From Monoraphidium neglectum (lineage: Eukaryota > Chlorophyta > Chlorophyceae > Sphaeropleales > Selenastraceae), in contig NW_014013436.1 in the NCBI RefSeq assembly GCF_000611645.1, positions 2,818 through 21,868 on the forward strand: a stretch of DNA of 19,051 bases. Reading direction: 5' to 3'. The translations under genes were made by a program, and so were the position numbers. Shown in pieces: positions 1-9,761 of this stretch. Under the pieces are notes generated by a model. It did no database searches. It had not been told where the DNA came from and was given only the letters and a program-made list of their open reading frames with translations. Positions within the stretch are counted from its first letter, which is position 1, and every line of letters begins with the position of its first letter.

Positions 1-220
1 AGCCGGGCGCGTGCGCGCAAGCGGTGTCCTCCGGCGGCGCGCTCGGCGGCGGCGCGCCGTTGGCGTGCGCGAGCTGCCCCAGCAGGTGCGCATGCTGCAT
101 TCGGTGGTCGCGTGCCGCGGCGCGCCGCTGGCGCTGCACCTCGTTTGCGTATGTCTCTGCAGTGGCGCGCGCCGAGGGGAGCGCCTCCCAGCCCTCATCG
201 TCTGAGCTATGCGCCCCCAT
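1..220 (-). CDS. Unrecognised protein, 5' coding exon, runs off the left edge
   Basis: An open frame enters from an in-frame TGA at 304-302, has an ATG at 220-218 and stays open to base 1, giving at least 73 residues. I see no acceptor AG in a good context between the TGA and the ATG, so this is probably the first coding exon and the ATG the start. The reading looks coding: GC-rich third positions, an acidic patch (SSDDEGWEAL, residues 5-14), a basic, probably helical stretch (EVQRQRRAAARDHR, about 27-40), then a Pro/Ala-rich run (about 59-66). The residues just upstream of the ATG also read like protein, so an unseen upstream exon is possible. I recognise no family and assign no function. 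The rest of the gene lies outside the window on the same strand as all its neighbours. Confidence 0.4.
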   Translation of the reverse strand, partial: MGAHSSDDEGWEALPSARATAETYANEVQRQRRAAARDHRMQHAHLLGQLAHANGAPPPSAPPEDTACAHAPG

Positions 221-3200
221 AAGCGCACGCCGCAACGCCCGCCCTTTGAGCAGGCGCAGCGGTAGGTCCGGGTCGACGTGCAGTGATAAGCACGCGAGGT
301 ATCAAGGAACTCCGAAAAGGTGTGCTAAGCACGCGGCCAGCAGTCGCTGATGGACGAGGCCGGTGTTGAGCCAATGCATGCAAGAGTGCCTCTCTAACAA
401 ACCGAAGCCCTACCCGCGCTGCAATTGGTGCAGGGCATAGTCCGGGGAATGCAACAGCAACAGCGGTGGGGCCTGCGCGAGTCACACCGGTCTCGCACTG
501 TCACCAAGTTCGCCCCGCGCGCCGTCAACGGGAAGCCTAGATTTCTTGTTTCGACAATGCTTTGCAACTCGCCAGCATGCTTGCGCGGCGCAGGGCCAGT
601 CTCTGCACAGCTGGTCAACTGGCCATTGACATGAACCTTGCTCGGCAGTGCTGCATGCACACGTGCAATGGTGGTCTCTGGTCAGCGGCGGGTCTCCTCC
701 TAATGAACACCTTAACTCCAAGAAATTTCAGGAGGCAACATTTCACACGGCCGCCCCCGCATGGGCAGGGCTGCATTCTTTTGCGGTCTACGGAAATTGC
801 CTGGGGCTCGGTGCAGGGCGATACTCTAGTGTCTGACGCAGCACAGGAGATTGCGGCAGCAAGTTGGGTCTTGTCCATGCGTTGTCAAGCAGAGCAGGCT
901 GTTGGGACTAAAAAGGTGCAGCGCACAGCCAGTGGTGCTGGTTGGCTTGACCTCGCAGGAACGCCCGGGCGATCGCCAATCGCTCTGTACGAGTTCACAC
1001 AGCCTGCTGTTCAAGCTAAGTTGATGTCATAACCTTGATTCAGTCCGATGCAAATGACTACCGAGACGGTAGATATGCCGAGGTAGTTGCCTCTGTCCCT
1101 GCTGCTAACTGTGATATGAAGCACCCGGCCGTGCCCTTCGCGCAAGGACCGACGACAGAGCCATATACTGTGTCGGCTGCTGCGCTGCCAGGCATGTGTA
1201 TGTGTCGTCATGAAACGACTGAGAGGTACTAAATCCATGGGGCGCAAGCTCGGCACAACCTGTGGTTGTGGCGCAGCCTGCAGTCGCGGCGAAACGCGGT
1301 GCGGGCACTGGCTTCCCTCTCAGCAGCAAGCAGAGGACCACAGGTGGACGGCGTTTCTCAGCCCATGAAGTGCCTCCATCGACCAGACAGTTGGCACTGA
1401 CAAGGTATGTGGTGTTTTTTAGTAAGTTTTGCGAGTCGTGCATGCTATTCTACGCCTGTTCTGATCGTGGCGTGATCTGGTCAAAGCGCGACTGAGCCGT
1501 TGATCGCATGCGTTTAGACGTACTGATTATTGTATCAACATTTTATTTGTTATTCTAGACGTTATTCATTTTCCAATGAATAGCTTGGCGCCTCTGTGCC
1601 AAGCAGTACTTTGTATGCAGATGCTGCTTGGCAAGTCAAGGCCTCTGCACTAATGCCATCACACCAAGCTGCCTTCAACATATACTTCTCAGCATGTTTG
1701 GCTGGACGCCACAGGTATGGCAAGCTCTGTTATGGGATGACATGGAAGCCCTGCACCTCTGCCAATCCTGCATGCTCTTTGGGTGCCCTTGTACAGGCAT
1801 TGGGGACTCCCTGTGGGCACCGCAGGTTCAAGACAAGGAGTTCGGCAAGACGTTGCAGGCCTTGCCCATGTGCCTTCGAACACGGGTTGCCCCCTCTGGC
1901 TTGGCCCGACCAACGGTCCCGCCCAATGAGGACCCCTCCCACGCTGTGGGGGCCCCCTTGTGGGGCTTTGGGGAACAAATTTTTTGGAGGCCCCCCTCTA
2001 TCCTTGGAGTTCCCCCTGCCTCTCACTTGGACCTCCGCGGTACGTCTGCCTGAAACACATATTTACCGCTTTCCCCGGCCAACATCCAAGTTTATATATT
2101 GGGGTGCGCGCATTGCACATCCAAGAGCATATTACTGTGGCGCACCAGCATTGCGCCACATCCTTGTTGTGGCTTTCCATCCGCCTGCGCTGCCAGCGAA
2201 GTGCAGTGCACTGCGCGGCGCACGGCGCACGATGCAGCGACGCCTCCCCACCCCCACCTCACCACACGCACTCTGTTTCCCATCCTTATCCCGCGCGCTC
2301 ATCCACGCACCCTTGCCGCAACGCCCAGCACGCATGCAATCAAGTGCACTGCTCACGCGACCTGGATTATTGTCCCCTCTCCCCAATTGACAATACCTGT
2401 GGACGCATGGCGTGTGCCACAAGTAACTTTGCGTGATGCATTTGACAGTGTGTGATCGCCCCAATTGCTCCTGGTTTGCCCAGGCTAACACTTGCGGCTG
2501 CGGCCCTTGAGGGTGGCGCATCAGTGACGATGTGCCCAGCACAGACCTTGCCACCGTTTAGCCGCAAACTCTGCTTCTAACCGGTGGAAAGCGAAATTAA
2601 ATGCTTGCTTGTTGATTGCACGAGCCTAAACGCTCATAAACAGCGCGTGTAGCTGATTTTCCCTGTTGTCACCCGTCACCCGAGCGCGGCGCGCTGCGCG
2701 CGCGCCCCGTTTGTATTTAAGCCCCCCCGCCCAAGGGCAGAGGGCGGTCATTTCATTCTGACGGCCCCAGTGCGGTTGCCGGCATGCTTCCGCAACTGTT
2801 GTAACAATATCACATGCCTTTGCCCTAGAATACATTTAGGAGGCGTCCGGCCCCGCCAGGCCCGCCCTGGCACTTGATGTCGGTAAAGTAACCCAAAAGC
2901 CACCCTCGTCACCGTCCTAGGCAGCTACAGACCCCCACAGGCCTCAGAGAACGGGCTCGGCAATATCACACTTTGGGTTGTCACGCGCCAGCGGGCGCGG
3001 TACCCGAAAGCTAGCGACATACCTTCCACATCAGTGATCCTCATCATTAATTGCTTAATCACTCAATTGAGGGCCCCCACACAGCACACCGACGCATGCG
3101 CCCCGCACAACCAATCTGTGTCCTCCGCTGCATGCAGTCGCTGCGCGTGCCAGCACCTTGCCGGCCCCTCCCCCCGCCGTTTGGAAGTGCGCGATCGAGG

Positions 3201-3548
3201 CGCTCAATTCCTTTACCAAGGCGCGCACCCTCATCTGTCTCATCACACGCATGTTTGCTTCAACAGGGAAGACAGTGCACAGTCCAGTAATCAGAAACAT
3301 GGTGATGAGGCTGTGACGACGCCAGGGGCCAACACTGGCGTGATGACTTGGGAAGTGCGGGCGCCCACCTGGCATAATCGATTGACACACCTTCGTTTGG
3401 TGTCCTGCCCTTCCCCCGCTCAACTCGGGCCCATCAATCAGAAACCTCATGCAACAGGAAGAGTACCCTTTGGCATCACGCCACAAAGCGCAGTGCGGTT
3501 GCGATAATGCTGGACCATCCTTGCCAGCCGTTTGCGAGGCATCGTGCG
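221..3548. other. Intergenic region, no recognisable gene
   Basis: Open frames here, including a 264-codon plus-strand frame at 1596-2390, show no family motif, no plausible exon chain and no GC3 bias. The part next to 3549 should hold the 3' flank of the MYB gene. It contains an AT-rich island near 1525-1582 with two abutting hairpins (listed separately), a 7-bp hairpin at 1254-1270, a G/C-run inverted repeat near 1946-1992, a GC-rich patch near 2680-2710 followed by a TATTTAAG box, and a small TTAAT hairpin near 3047. I found no minus-strand TGTAA signal here by eye. Confidence 0.5.
1563..1604. other. Two abutting perfect hairpins in an AT-rich island
   Basis: The first hairpin is TATTCATT (1563-1570), loop TTCC, AATGAATA (1575-1582). 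The second starts on the next base: GCTTGGC (1583-1589), 8-base loop, GCCAAGC (1598-1604). Both stems are perfect, and GCTTGGC recurs at about 1626. The function is unknown. A transposon end, a structured RNA or chance are all possible. Confidence 0.5.
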
Positions 3549-5261
3549 TCACAGCCCAGACGGCCCGCCCCGCGCCGCCGCGGCCCCCGCTTCGAACGAG
3601 TCATGCCTGCCCAAGAGCTGCCCCGCTGACAGCGTCGAGCCCTCGAAGCTTCCCAGCAGGTTCCCGAGCGACCCCGCAAAGCTGCCAACCAAGAACGAAC
3701 CCGGCAGCTCCTCGTCGTCGCCGCCGCCGCCACAGCCATCTCCGGCGGCGCCTACGCGGGGCGCCGCCGCAAGAGTGGCGGCGCCAGGGGCGTGCTTGTG
3801 CGCTGGCTGGGCGCCCTTGCCGCCCTTGCCAAAGCCGAGCAGCGGGAGCGCTCTCCTCTCAACAGCCGTGCCGCCAATGGCACCGTTGAGTTCCAGGCGC
3901 ACCCGTTTCAACGCCTTTGTTCGGGGTTGCATGCGCAGAGAAGCTTGTGAGCACGAGAACGCAGGCACCGTCAGGGATGCGGCTGGTGTCACTCAAGCCG
4001 CGAACGCGACGCGTCACCGGCAGGCCTGATCCTCGTCCATGCGCCCTCCCATGAAAACTGCTGCCCGCGCGCACGGCCTGTTCACCCACCCTGCCTTGCT
4101 CTCGAGCGCCAGCGCCCGCCGCCGAACCCGCCGCCGAACCCGCCGCCGCCGCCGCCGCCACCAACGCCTCTGCCGTCGCCCAGGCAGTAGCTGCCGCGTG
4201 CGCGGGCGCCGCAGCCGGAAGCTGAAGGGGCTCTGGGCCGTCGGGCGCTGCCTCGCTGCTGGTGACGCCGCTGGTGACCCCCAGCGTCTGCAGCGAGACG
4301 ACTGAGCCGGGTAGGACATTAAGGATTGGCGAGCCCGGCCGGTCTGGGTTGTCGTCCAGCGGCGCCTGGCCAAACGGAAGCTCGAGCAGCGCGCCGCTAT
4401 CAGGAGGCAGGAGCCGCTTGCGGGAATGCTGCTGGTGCTGCTGGTGCTGCTGGTGCTGCTGGTGCTGCTGCTGGGGATGATGGTGCTGGTGCTGCTGGTG
4501 CTGCTGCTGCTGGTGCTGCTGCTGCTGGTGGTGCTGGTGCTGGTGCTGGTGCTGGTGCTGGTGCTGGTGCTGCTGCTGCTGCTGCAGGGGCTGCATTGCC
4601 GGGTGGAAGCAGCAAGAATGGGCCTGCGCGTATGCTGCGCCAGGCGCCATCACTGGAGTGGCGCCATACATCAGACCCGGGTGCGAGACCAGCCCCTTTC
4701 CCCCAGGCGGCACAGCCAGGCCCTTGCCACCCGGCAACATCACCAGCCCCTTGCCCGCAAAGGCCTTGCACCCGCTGCTGGACCACGCCGCCTTGCCGCC
4801 TGGGTGGACAAAGCACCCCTGGCTGCCTGGGTGCACCAGGCCCTTCGCTCCCCATCCAGGGGCGGCCGCAGGCGGCGCAGGCAGAGCTGCCGGGACTGTG
4901 GGCCGTAGCAGAGATGGTGCGAGTGGCTCGTTGATACAGAGTAAGGGCGCACGCGAAGGGCACTGGGGCGAGCTTCCAGTCCAACGTGGGACTGCTCTAT
5001 CGCGCCGGCGTGTGACAATTCAGTGTGCATTCCAAGGCTGCTGTCTTCCGGGTTCACCGACAACGCCGCGAGGCTCACCTGGATGCGGGCAAGCTGCTAC
5101 AGGGTTGAATGCGGCAATCTGCTGCATGACAAAGCAGTCAAGGTCGCTCAGCTGGCCGCAGCTGCCGGCGTCGGTGGTGGTGAATGTGGGCGTGCCGCCG
5201 TAGCAGGCGCCGCCAAACGCCGGGAACCACGGTGCTGGCATGGGGGGTTGGAACAGCACAA

Positions 5262-5297
<36 letters not shown>

Positions 5298-5865
5298 CCT
5301 GAGAACCACCGTATCCCTGCGCCTCCACAGCAACCGGAAGTGCTACCCGCGACTCACCCACTGCCGTGCATTCACCTGCCACCACAGTGCCAGCCGCACT
5401 TGCAGCAGCAGGGGCTCCTGGTGCCGCCTGCAGGCTCTTGTGCCCTGTGCCTTCTGCGGAGGCAGACGCGTCACCGATAGGGCCGGATAGGGCCTCATCT
5501 TCGAGACATGCGGCGTTACTGTGGGGGCACAACGACAGCAAGCTACAGTCCACGCTGCCTATGGCGCTGGCGCTGCGCTGCTGCTGCTGCTGCTGCTGCT
5601 GCTGCAGGGGCTGCTGCTGTTGCTGCTGCTGCTTCCGCTCCTGCTGCTCCTGCTGCTCCTGCTGCTCCTGCTGCTCCTGCTGCTCCTGCTGCTCCTGCTG
5701 CTCCTGCTGCTCCTGCTGCTCCTGCTGCTCCTGCTGCTCCTGCTGCTCGTGCAGCTCCTGCTGCTCCTGCTGCTCGTGCAGCTCCTGCTGCTCCTGCTGC
5801 CGCAGCTGCTGATGCCTGTGCTGCCGCTGCTCCAGCTGCCCCTGCTGCTGTCGTGCTTGTGGCTC

Positions 5866-5901
<36 letters not shown>

Positions 5902-8311
5902 CCGCTGCCGCCGCTGGATTGCCAACCGCACCCGCTGCTGCTGTCGCTGATGCCTGTTGTTTGGTGCCAAGCTCGGCGCCGCTGCCATCACTGCTGCGGG
6001 CGGCAGCTGCGCCTTGATTTGGGCCGTTGCGTCGCCGCTTGTGGCCGTAGCGCTACCGCCGGCCCCCATGTCTCGCTCGTCCAACAGGCCCGACCTGCAC
6101 GCGCTGGCCTCTTCCAAGGATGCGGTCCCCGCCTTGCTGCCCTGCTCTCCGCCATCCCAGTACCCTGCGCTCGGCCGCACCCCGTTCGCCGCGCCCTCGG
6201 CAAACTGGCGCAGCCCCGACGCCAGCGCCTGGTGCCCGCTCGCCTCCAGCAGCTGCGCCAGGCGCGCGCGCCGCTCTGGCGGCGGGAGCCGCGGCTGGGT
6301 CGGCCGCACCATTTGCGCCTCCAGCTGGCTCGCCAGCTCAGCATGGCCCTTCACACGCAGCGCGCTGAACAGCTGGCGCTCGATCTCCAGCTGCCTCGTC
6401 AGCGCGGGCGACGCGACCGCCGCGGCCGCCGCTGCCGCCGTGACCTCAGGCGGCTGCGGGATACCCTTCTCAGGCGGCGGCGGCGGTGCGGCGGCGGCAG
6501 CGACGAGCGGCTTTTGCTGCTCACTCGCCGCCGCGCGGCCCGATGCGGCCCTCTTGATACCGTTGCCCGCCTTGCCGCCGCCGCGTATGTCGGCGTTCGA
6601 GGGTTTGGCGGCCGCAGCGGCGCCCGCAGCGGCGCCCGCAGCGGCCGACGCGGCGGCGACCGCCGCCGCCTGCTGAGGGAACTTCTTTTTGAGCCAGGCG
6701 TGCCATCTGTTCTTGATAGCGTTGTCTGTGCGCCCGGGCAGCAGCTTGGCAATGGCTGCGAGGAACAGTGGGATTCAGTGCCACATTTTGTGCGCGGGTG
6801 GAACGGAATTTTGGAAGGTTGCATGCTGGGGGTGACCGTTTGTTCCGGTGACCGCATTCACCTGGCAGGGGAGGGGGCTGCAGGGGCAGCGGGTGTGCAT
6901 TTTTGTGGCAAGCACATGGGATCGAAGCCGGAGTGGCAAGGCGGCCTCACCCGTCCATTTGTTGCCGAGCACTTTGTGCGCCTGCAGGGCGGTGGGATGG
7001 GGGGCGTTGGCATTGGGGCGCGGGAATGAGATTGTGGGGTGCCCTGCGCAGCTAAGCCGCGCTCAAGGCACGGCCCTGCCGTCTGGGGCTATCTGGCTGC
7101 GACGACGCGCGGCGTTAATCGCCACAGCCTCGGTCGTGCGCTCACAGCCTCGGTCGCCTGCAGCATCCCAAACCCCCCTCCCGCCCTGCCAATCAGCTGC
7201 CATGACACCCCTGCACCCCACTTCGGCATTCTGTCCAACCGTGCGCCAGTGCAAACCCACTTGCACGTACGACAATCCACTTGCACACACACGCACGCAC
7301 GCACGCGCGCGCGCGCACTTCCAGCAGGATGGTGTCCTCCTCTGGCGTGAAGCTCTCCTGCTTCAGGTCTGGCGCCAGCTGGTTCACCCACCTACAGAGT
7401 GTTGCGCGGCGGCAACTCAGCTCAGCGTGCGAACATCGTGCGTGTGCGCGCACGCGCCGCGGCGCGAGGCTCAAGGACGCTCTGAGATAGAATGCACACG
7501 GACGGCATGCATGACTTGATAAGCATAATGCAGTGCTGAGGTCATGCACGACCTCAGCCCTGCTACCACACGCCACTGTCACCACACCAGTGGGTTCTAG
7601 CTGTGATAATGTAGCAAGGGGCAGGCTGAGCGCACCTGAGGCGGCAGCTCTTGCCGTTGCGCCCCTTCAGGGCCTTGGCGACGTGGCTCCAGTTCTGGGG
7701 GCCGTGGAGGCTGACCTGTTCCCTCAGGGACGCGTCTTCCTGCAGCGCGCGCGTGTGCACGATTGAGGGCGTGGGGGTGCACAGCTGGACAGTCACATTC
7801 GTGGGGGCGCAAGCGAGCGCGGCGCCGCTTCGGTGCCGCGTAGGTGTCGCCGTGAATGATTGGGCAGTCCAGGGGTGAACAGGCAGCTCTCTGCTGCGGT
7901 GTGAGCGCAGCTTGGCGAGCCCCTCGGGTGTGCTGAGGCAACGCCCGGCACTCGCAAGGGGGGGCCTGGGCTGACCCGCTTGGCCACACAACTGCGTGCT
8001 CGCCTAAGCAGTGGGCGCCAGCCGCAGCGCGAACGCACCTCCTGCGTCCAGGGGCGGTAGTTGGTCGTGCGCAGCTCCTGCAAGAGCTTTTCTTTGCCCT
8101 CCTGCTTCGCATCAGCTGCGCGGCCAGAGCGGGGGGGCTTGGCTGCTCCACCGCCCCGCACAGCTGGCGTGGCCTGGGGCGCCACGGCGGCGCCGGCGTC
8201 TTTCTTTCTGTTGGCCGGCTTTGAGGGCAGGCGCTTCACGGGCGTACGGTTTTGCGACGGCATCGGGCCTTCCTTGCCGCTGCCGGCAGTGGGGTTGCCG
8301 GAGTGCCCCAT
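3549..8311 (-). CDS. R2R3-MYB transcription factor with long Gln-rich tail
   Basis: Likely a nuclear DNA-binding regulator. Exons: 8311-8039, 7739-7636, 7391-7319, 6981-6951, 6755-5079, 4895-4018, 3914-3549; about 1133 aa. The MYB domain is assembled from five exons. Repeat R2 has W88, W108 and W127, with GKSCRLRW before the third Trp. Repeat R3 has F140, W159 and W178, with GNKW and [11 protein letters not shown]. The spacing matches R2R3-MYBs, and the wording resembles plant subgroup 22 (MYB44/73-like). The tail holds an Ala-rich linker, a duplicated helical motif (287-345), Gln and EQQ repeats (about 446-553), a second poly-Gln (about 649-658), PGGKGL repeats, a Gln/His tract (about 823-875) and a C-terminal GSF-rich segment. 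The start is the first ATG of the open frame. Exons 1-6 are firm. The last junction is uncertain: 4086/3943 also keeps frame (1120 aa). Target genes cannot be inferred, and no TGTAA signal follows the stop. Confidence 0.9.
4429..4586 (-). repeat. CAG/CAC trinucleotide tract coding Gln/His in the MYB gene
   Basis: The plus strand reads CTG and GTG trinucleotides, which the minus-strand MYB frame translates as mixed Gln and His, roughly residues 823-875 in exon 6. Alternating QH blocks give way to QQH blocks. It stays in frame and is probably length-polymorphic. Confidence 0.9.
5263..5292 (-). repeat. Pure (CAG)10 coding poly-Gln in the MYB gene
   Basis: Ten uninterrupted CTG units on the plus strand code for Gln near residues 649-658 of the MYB protein in exon 5. 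It is the purest trinucleotide run in the window, so slippage is likely. Confidence 0.9.
5578..5904 (-). repeat. Gln and Gln/Glu (EQQ) coding repeat block in the MYB gene
   Basis: Poly-CAG runs at about 5869-5901 and 5578-5632 flank a nonanucleotide array (plus-strand unit CTCCTGCTG, about 5638-5801) that encodes tandem EQQ with occasional ELHEQQ variants, roughly residues 446-553. All units keep the MYB frame. The same DNA yields poly-Leu, APA and CCS open frames on the other strand, which are shadows. Confidence 0.92.
7283..7317. repeat. CA/CGCA/CG alternating tract at the MYB intron 3 donor
   Basis: Alternating purine-pyrimidine sequence runs directly into the exon 3 donor (GT at 7318-7317), so on the transcribed strand the intron begins GTGCGCGCGC and continues as GTGC and GTGT repeats. 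The sequence can form Z-DNA. It lies wholly inside the intron. Confidence 0.88.
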
Positions 8312-9605
8312 CTGTCGTGGGGCGCCTCGCTGGTGATGAGGTGACTACCCCTAGCCCCACAGCTTGTTGCCACCGAGGTGCCTCAGGATGTGTGCGCAAT
8401 CAGACTTGAATTTGATATGACTGCTTGACGACCGACTGACCCTGGGGGAGGGGGTGTCGATCGAGGCGTACGTATCAGCTGGGGCCCGACCTTGCAGGAG
8501 GCACACACATCTATTGCAAAAAATCTGATGTAAGATTCTCGACTCTGCAAAGTTCCTCCCAGACTGCGTGTTGATGGCAGCTACGGTACCTGAGACTGTG
8601 TGCTTATGAATCCGCCAAAAACCGGCAAATTCACATATCAGTCTTGTATTACGAGAATATGGGTGATAGGTAAGGCCGTGCGACCGCTTACAGCCAGGCA
8701 CTGCTGGGGTGAAAGCTCGTCGCTGCGCCTTGCCGACTGCTGCTGGTGACGCAGATGATTCATGCACTCGGCACTAGCACACCGGGCCCAGCCGACGCGA
8801 CAGCTCACGCTTGCATGAACACCGTGGATCGGAATTGGCGAGGTGCCGTAACAGCGCATAGAGTCGTACCAGTTGGTGCTGAGCCCCAGATTAGGTGGCC
8901 TGACCCAGGGGCCGGGGCCAAGCTCACTTCGGCCCCCCACACGTCCCCCATCCAGGTGCCCCCCGCTAGGCTCCCTGTAGCCAGTGCCTTGAAGTCTCTT
9001 CTCCTATGTCCCCAGCAGCAGTCTCGTCAGGGTCCTGGGACAACAGTGTGCTGCAACAATGCAGGGCAGCAGCCACCTGCCAGCAGCCTCGCCCCTGGTA
9101 GGCGCCATACGGCGGCAATGGGGGCGCCGCCTCCTCAAGGCCACTCATTCAAAGCGGCAGCGCCAGCACCACCAGCACCCCGGCTGAACACCATACTGAC
9201 CATGCGCACTGCGTGTTCACCGCGTGCTCTATATCAGCGCGCCAGTCCAGTATCCCCAAAAAAGCGACCTGCTGTTGGGCCGCCGCAAAACGCTGGCCGA
9301 CAACTCCGCCGTGGCGCGGGCCGCGCCACGCGCTGCTGAAAGGCGTGTGTGCCGCGATTGCCGCTGCCACCTGCAGGCGTGGAGCAGGCCCCTGTGCGTC
9401 CGCTGCTGCTGGTAGCTTGCGCAGCGTCGCCGCCGAACTGCCACGGCTTTGTCACTGTCATAACACCTGGGGCTATCGCCAACTAAGGCACCGCTGGGGG
9501 AGGTGAAGGCAATGGAAGTCTGAACAGCAGGTCTCTTCAGCGCTACTGCGATATTCGGGGAGGCCGGATTGAGGGCAGCGCGTTCTTACTATAATCATGC
9601 CGGAC

Positions 9606-9629
9606 CGGCACCAGCTGCTGCTGGTGCCG
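9606..9629. other. 10-bp perfect hairpin downstream of the FkbM gene
   Basis: Bases 9606-9615 pair perfectly with 9620-9629 around a TGCT loop. The stem includes GGCACCAGC. It lies about 130 bases past the TGTAA signal of the methyltransferase gene in the direction of transcription. No role can be assigned. Confidence 0.5.
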
Positions 9630-9756
9630 CCTTTGGCCTCGTCATGCCCCTGCCTGGGCAGCGCGCTGATGACAGCACGTTTCAGATCGCCCGCTGTACC
9701 ACGGACTGATGCCGTTCCTCTCAAATCCGTGCCAGCTTTAAGCAAATTGTTTCATG

Positions 9757-9761
9757 TTACA
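9757..9761 (-). terminator. Putative TGTAA polyadenylation signal of the FkbM gene
   Basis: TGTAA on the minus strand lies 160 bases downstream of the methyltransferase stop. TGTAA is the usual polyadenylation signal of chlorophycean green algae, and the distance is normal for a 3' UTR. It is the first such signal after the stop. Confidence 0.6.

Noticed and set aside
1596..2390. 264-codon plus-strand open frame
   Set aside because: No family motif, no coding bias and overlapping frames of similar length on both strands. Treated as chance.
4326..4934. Ala/Gly- and Leu-rich plus-strand frames over the triplet tract
   Set aside because: Reverse-frame shadows of the Gln/His repeat in MYB exon 6.
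5521..7029. 502-codon plus-strand open frame with long poly-Leu
   Set aside because: It is antisense to MYB exon 5. CAG repeats read backwards give Leu runs, and the minus strand carries the conserved MYB repeat and intact splice sites.
8746..9339. 197-codon plus-strand frame upstream of MYB
   Set aside because: Pro/Ala-rich composition follows the local base content. No motif or splice pattern supports a gene.
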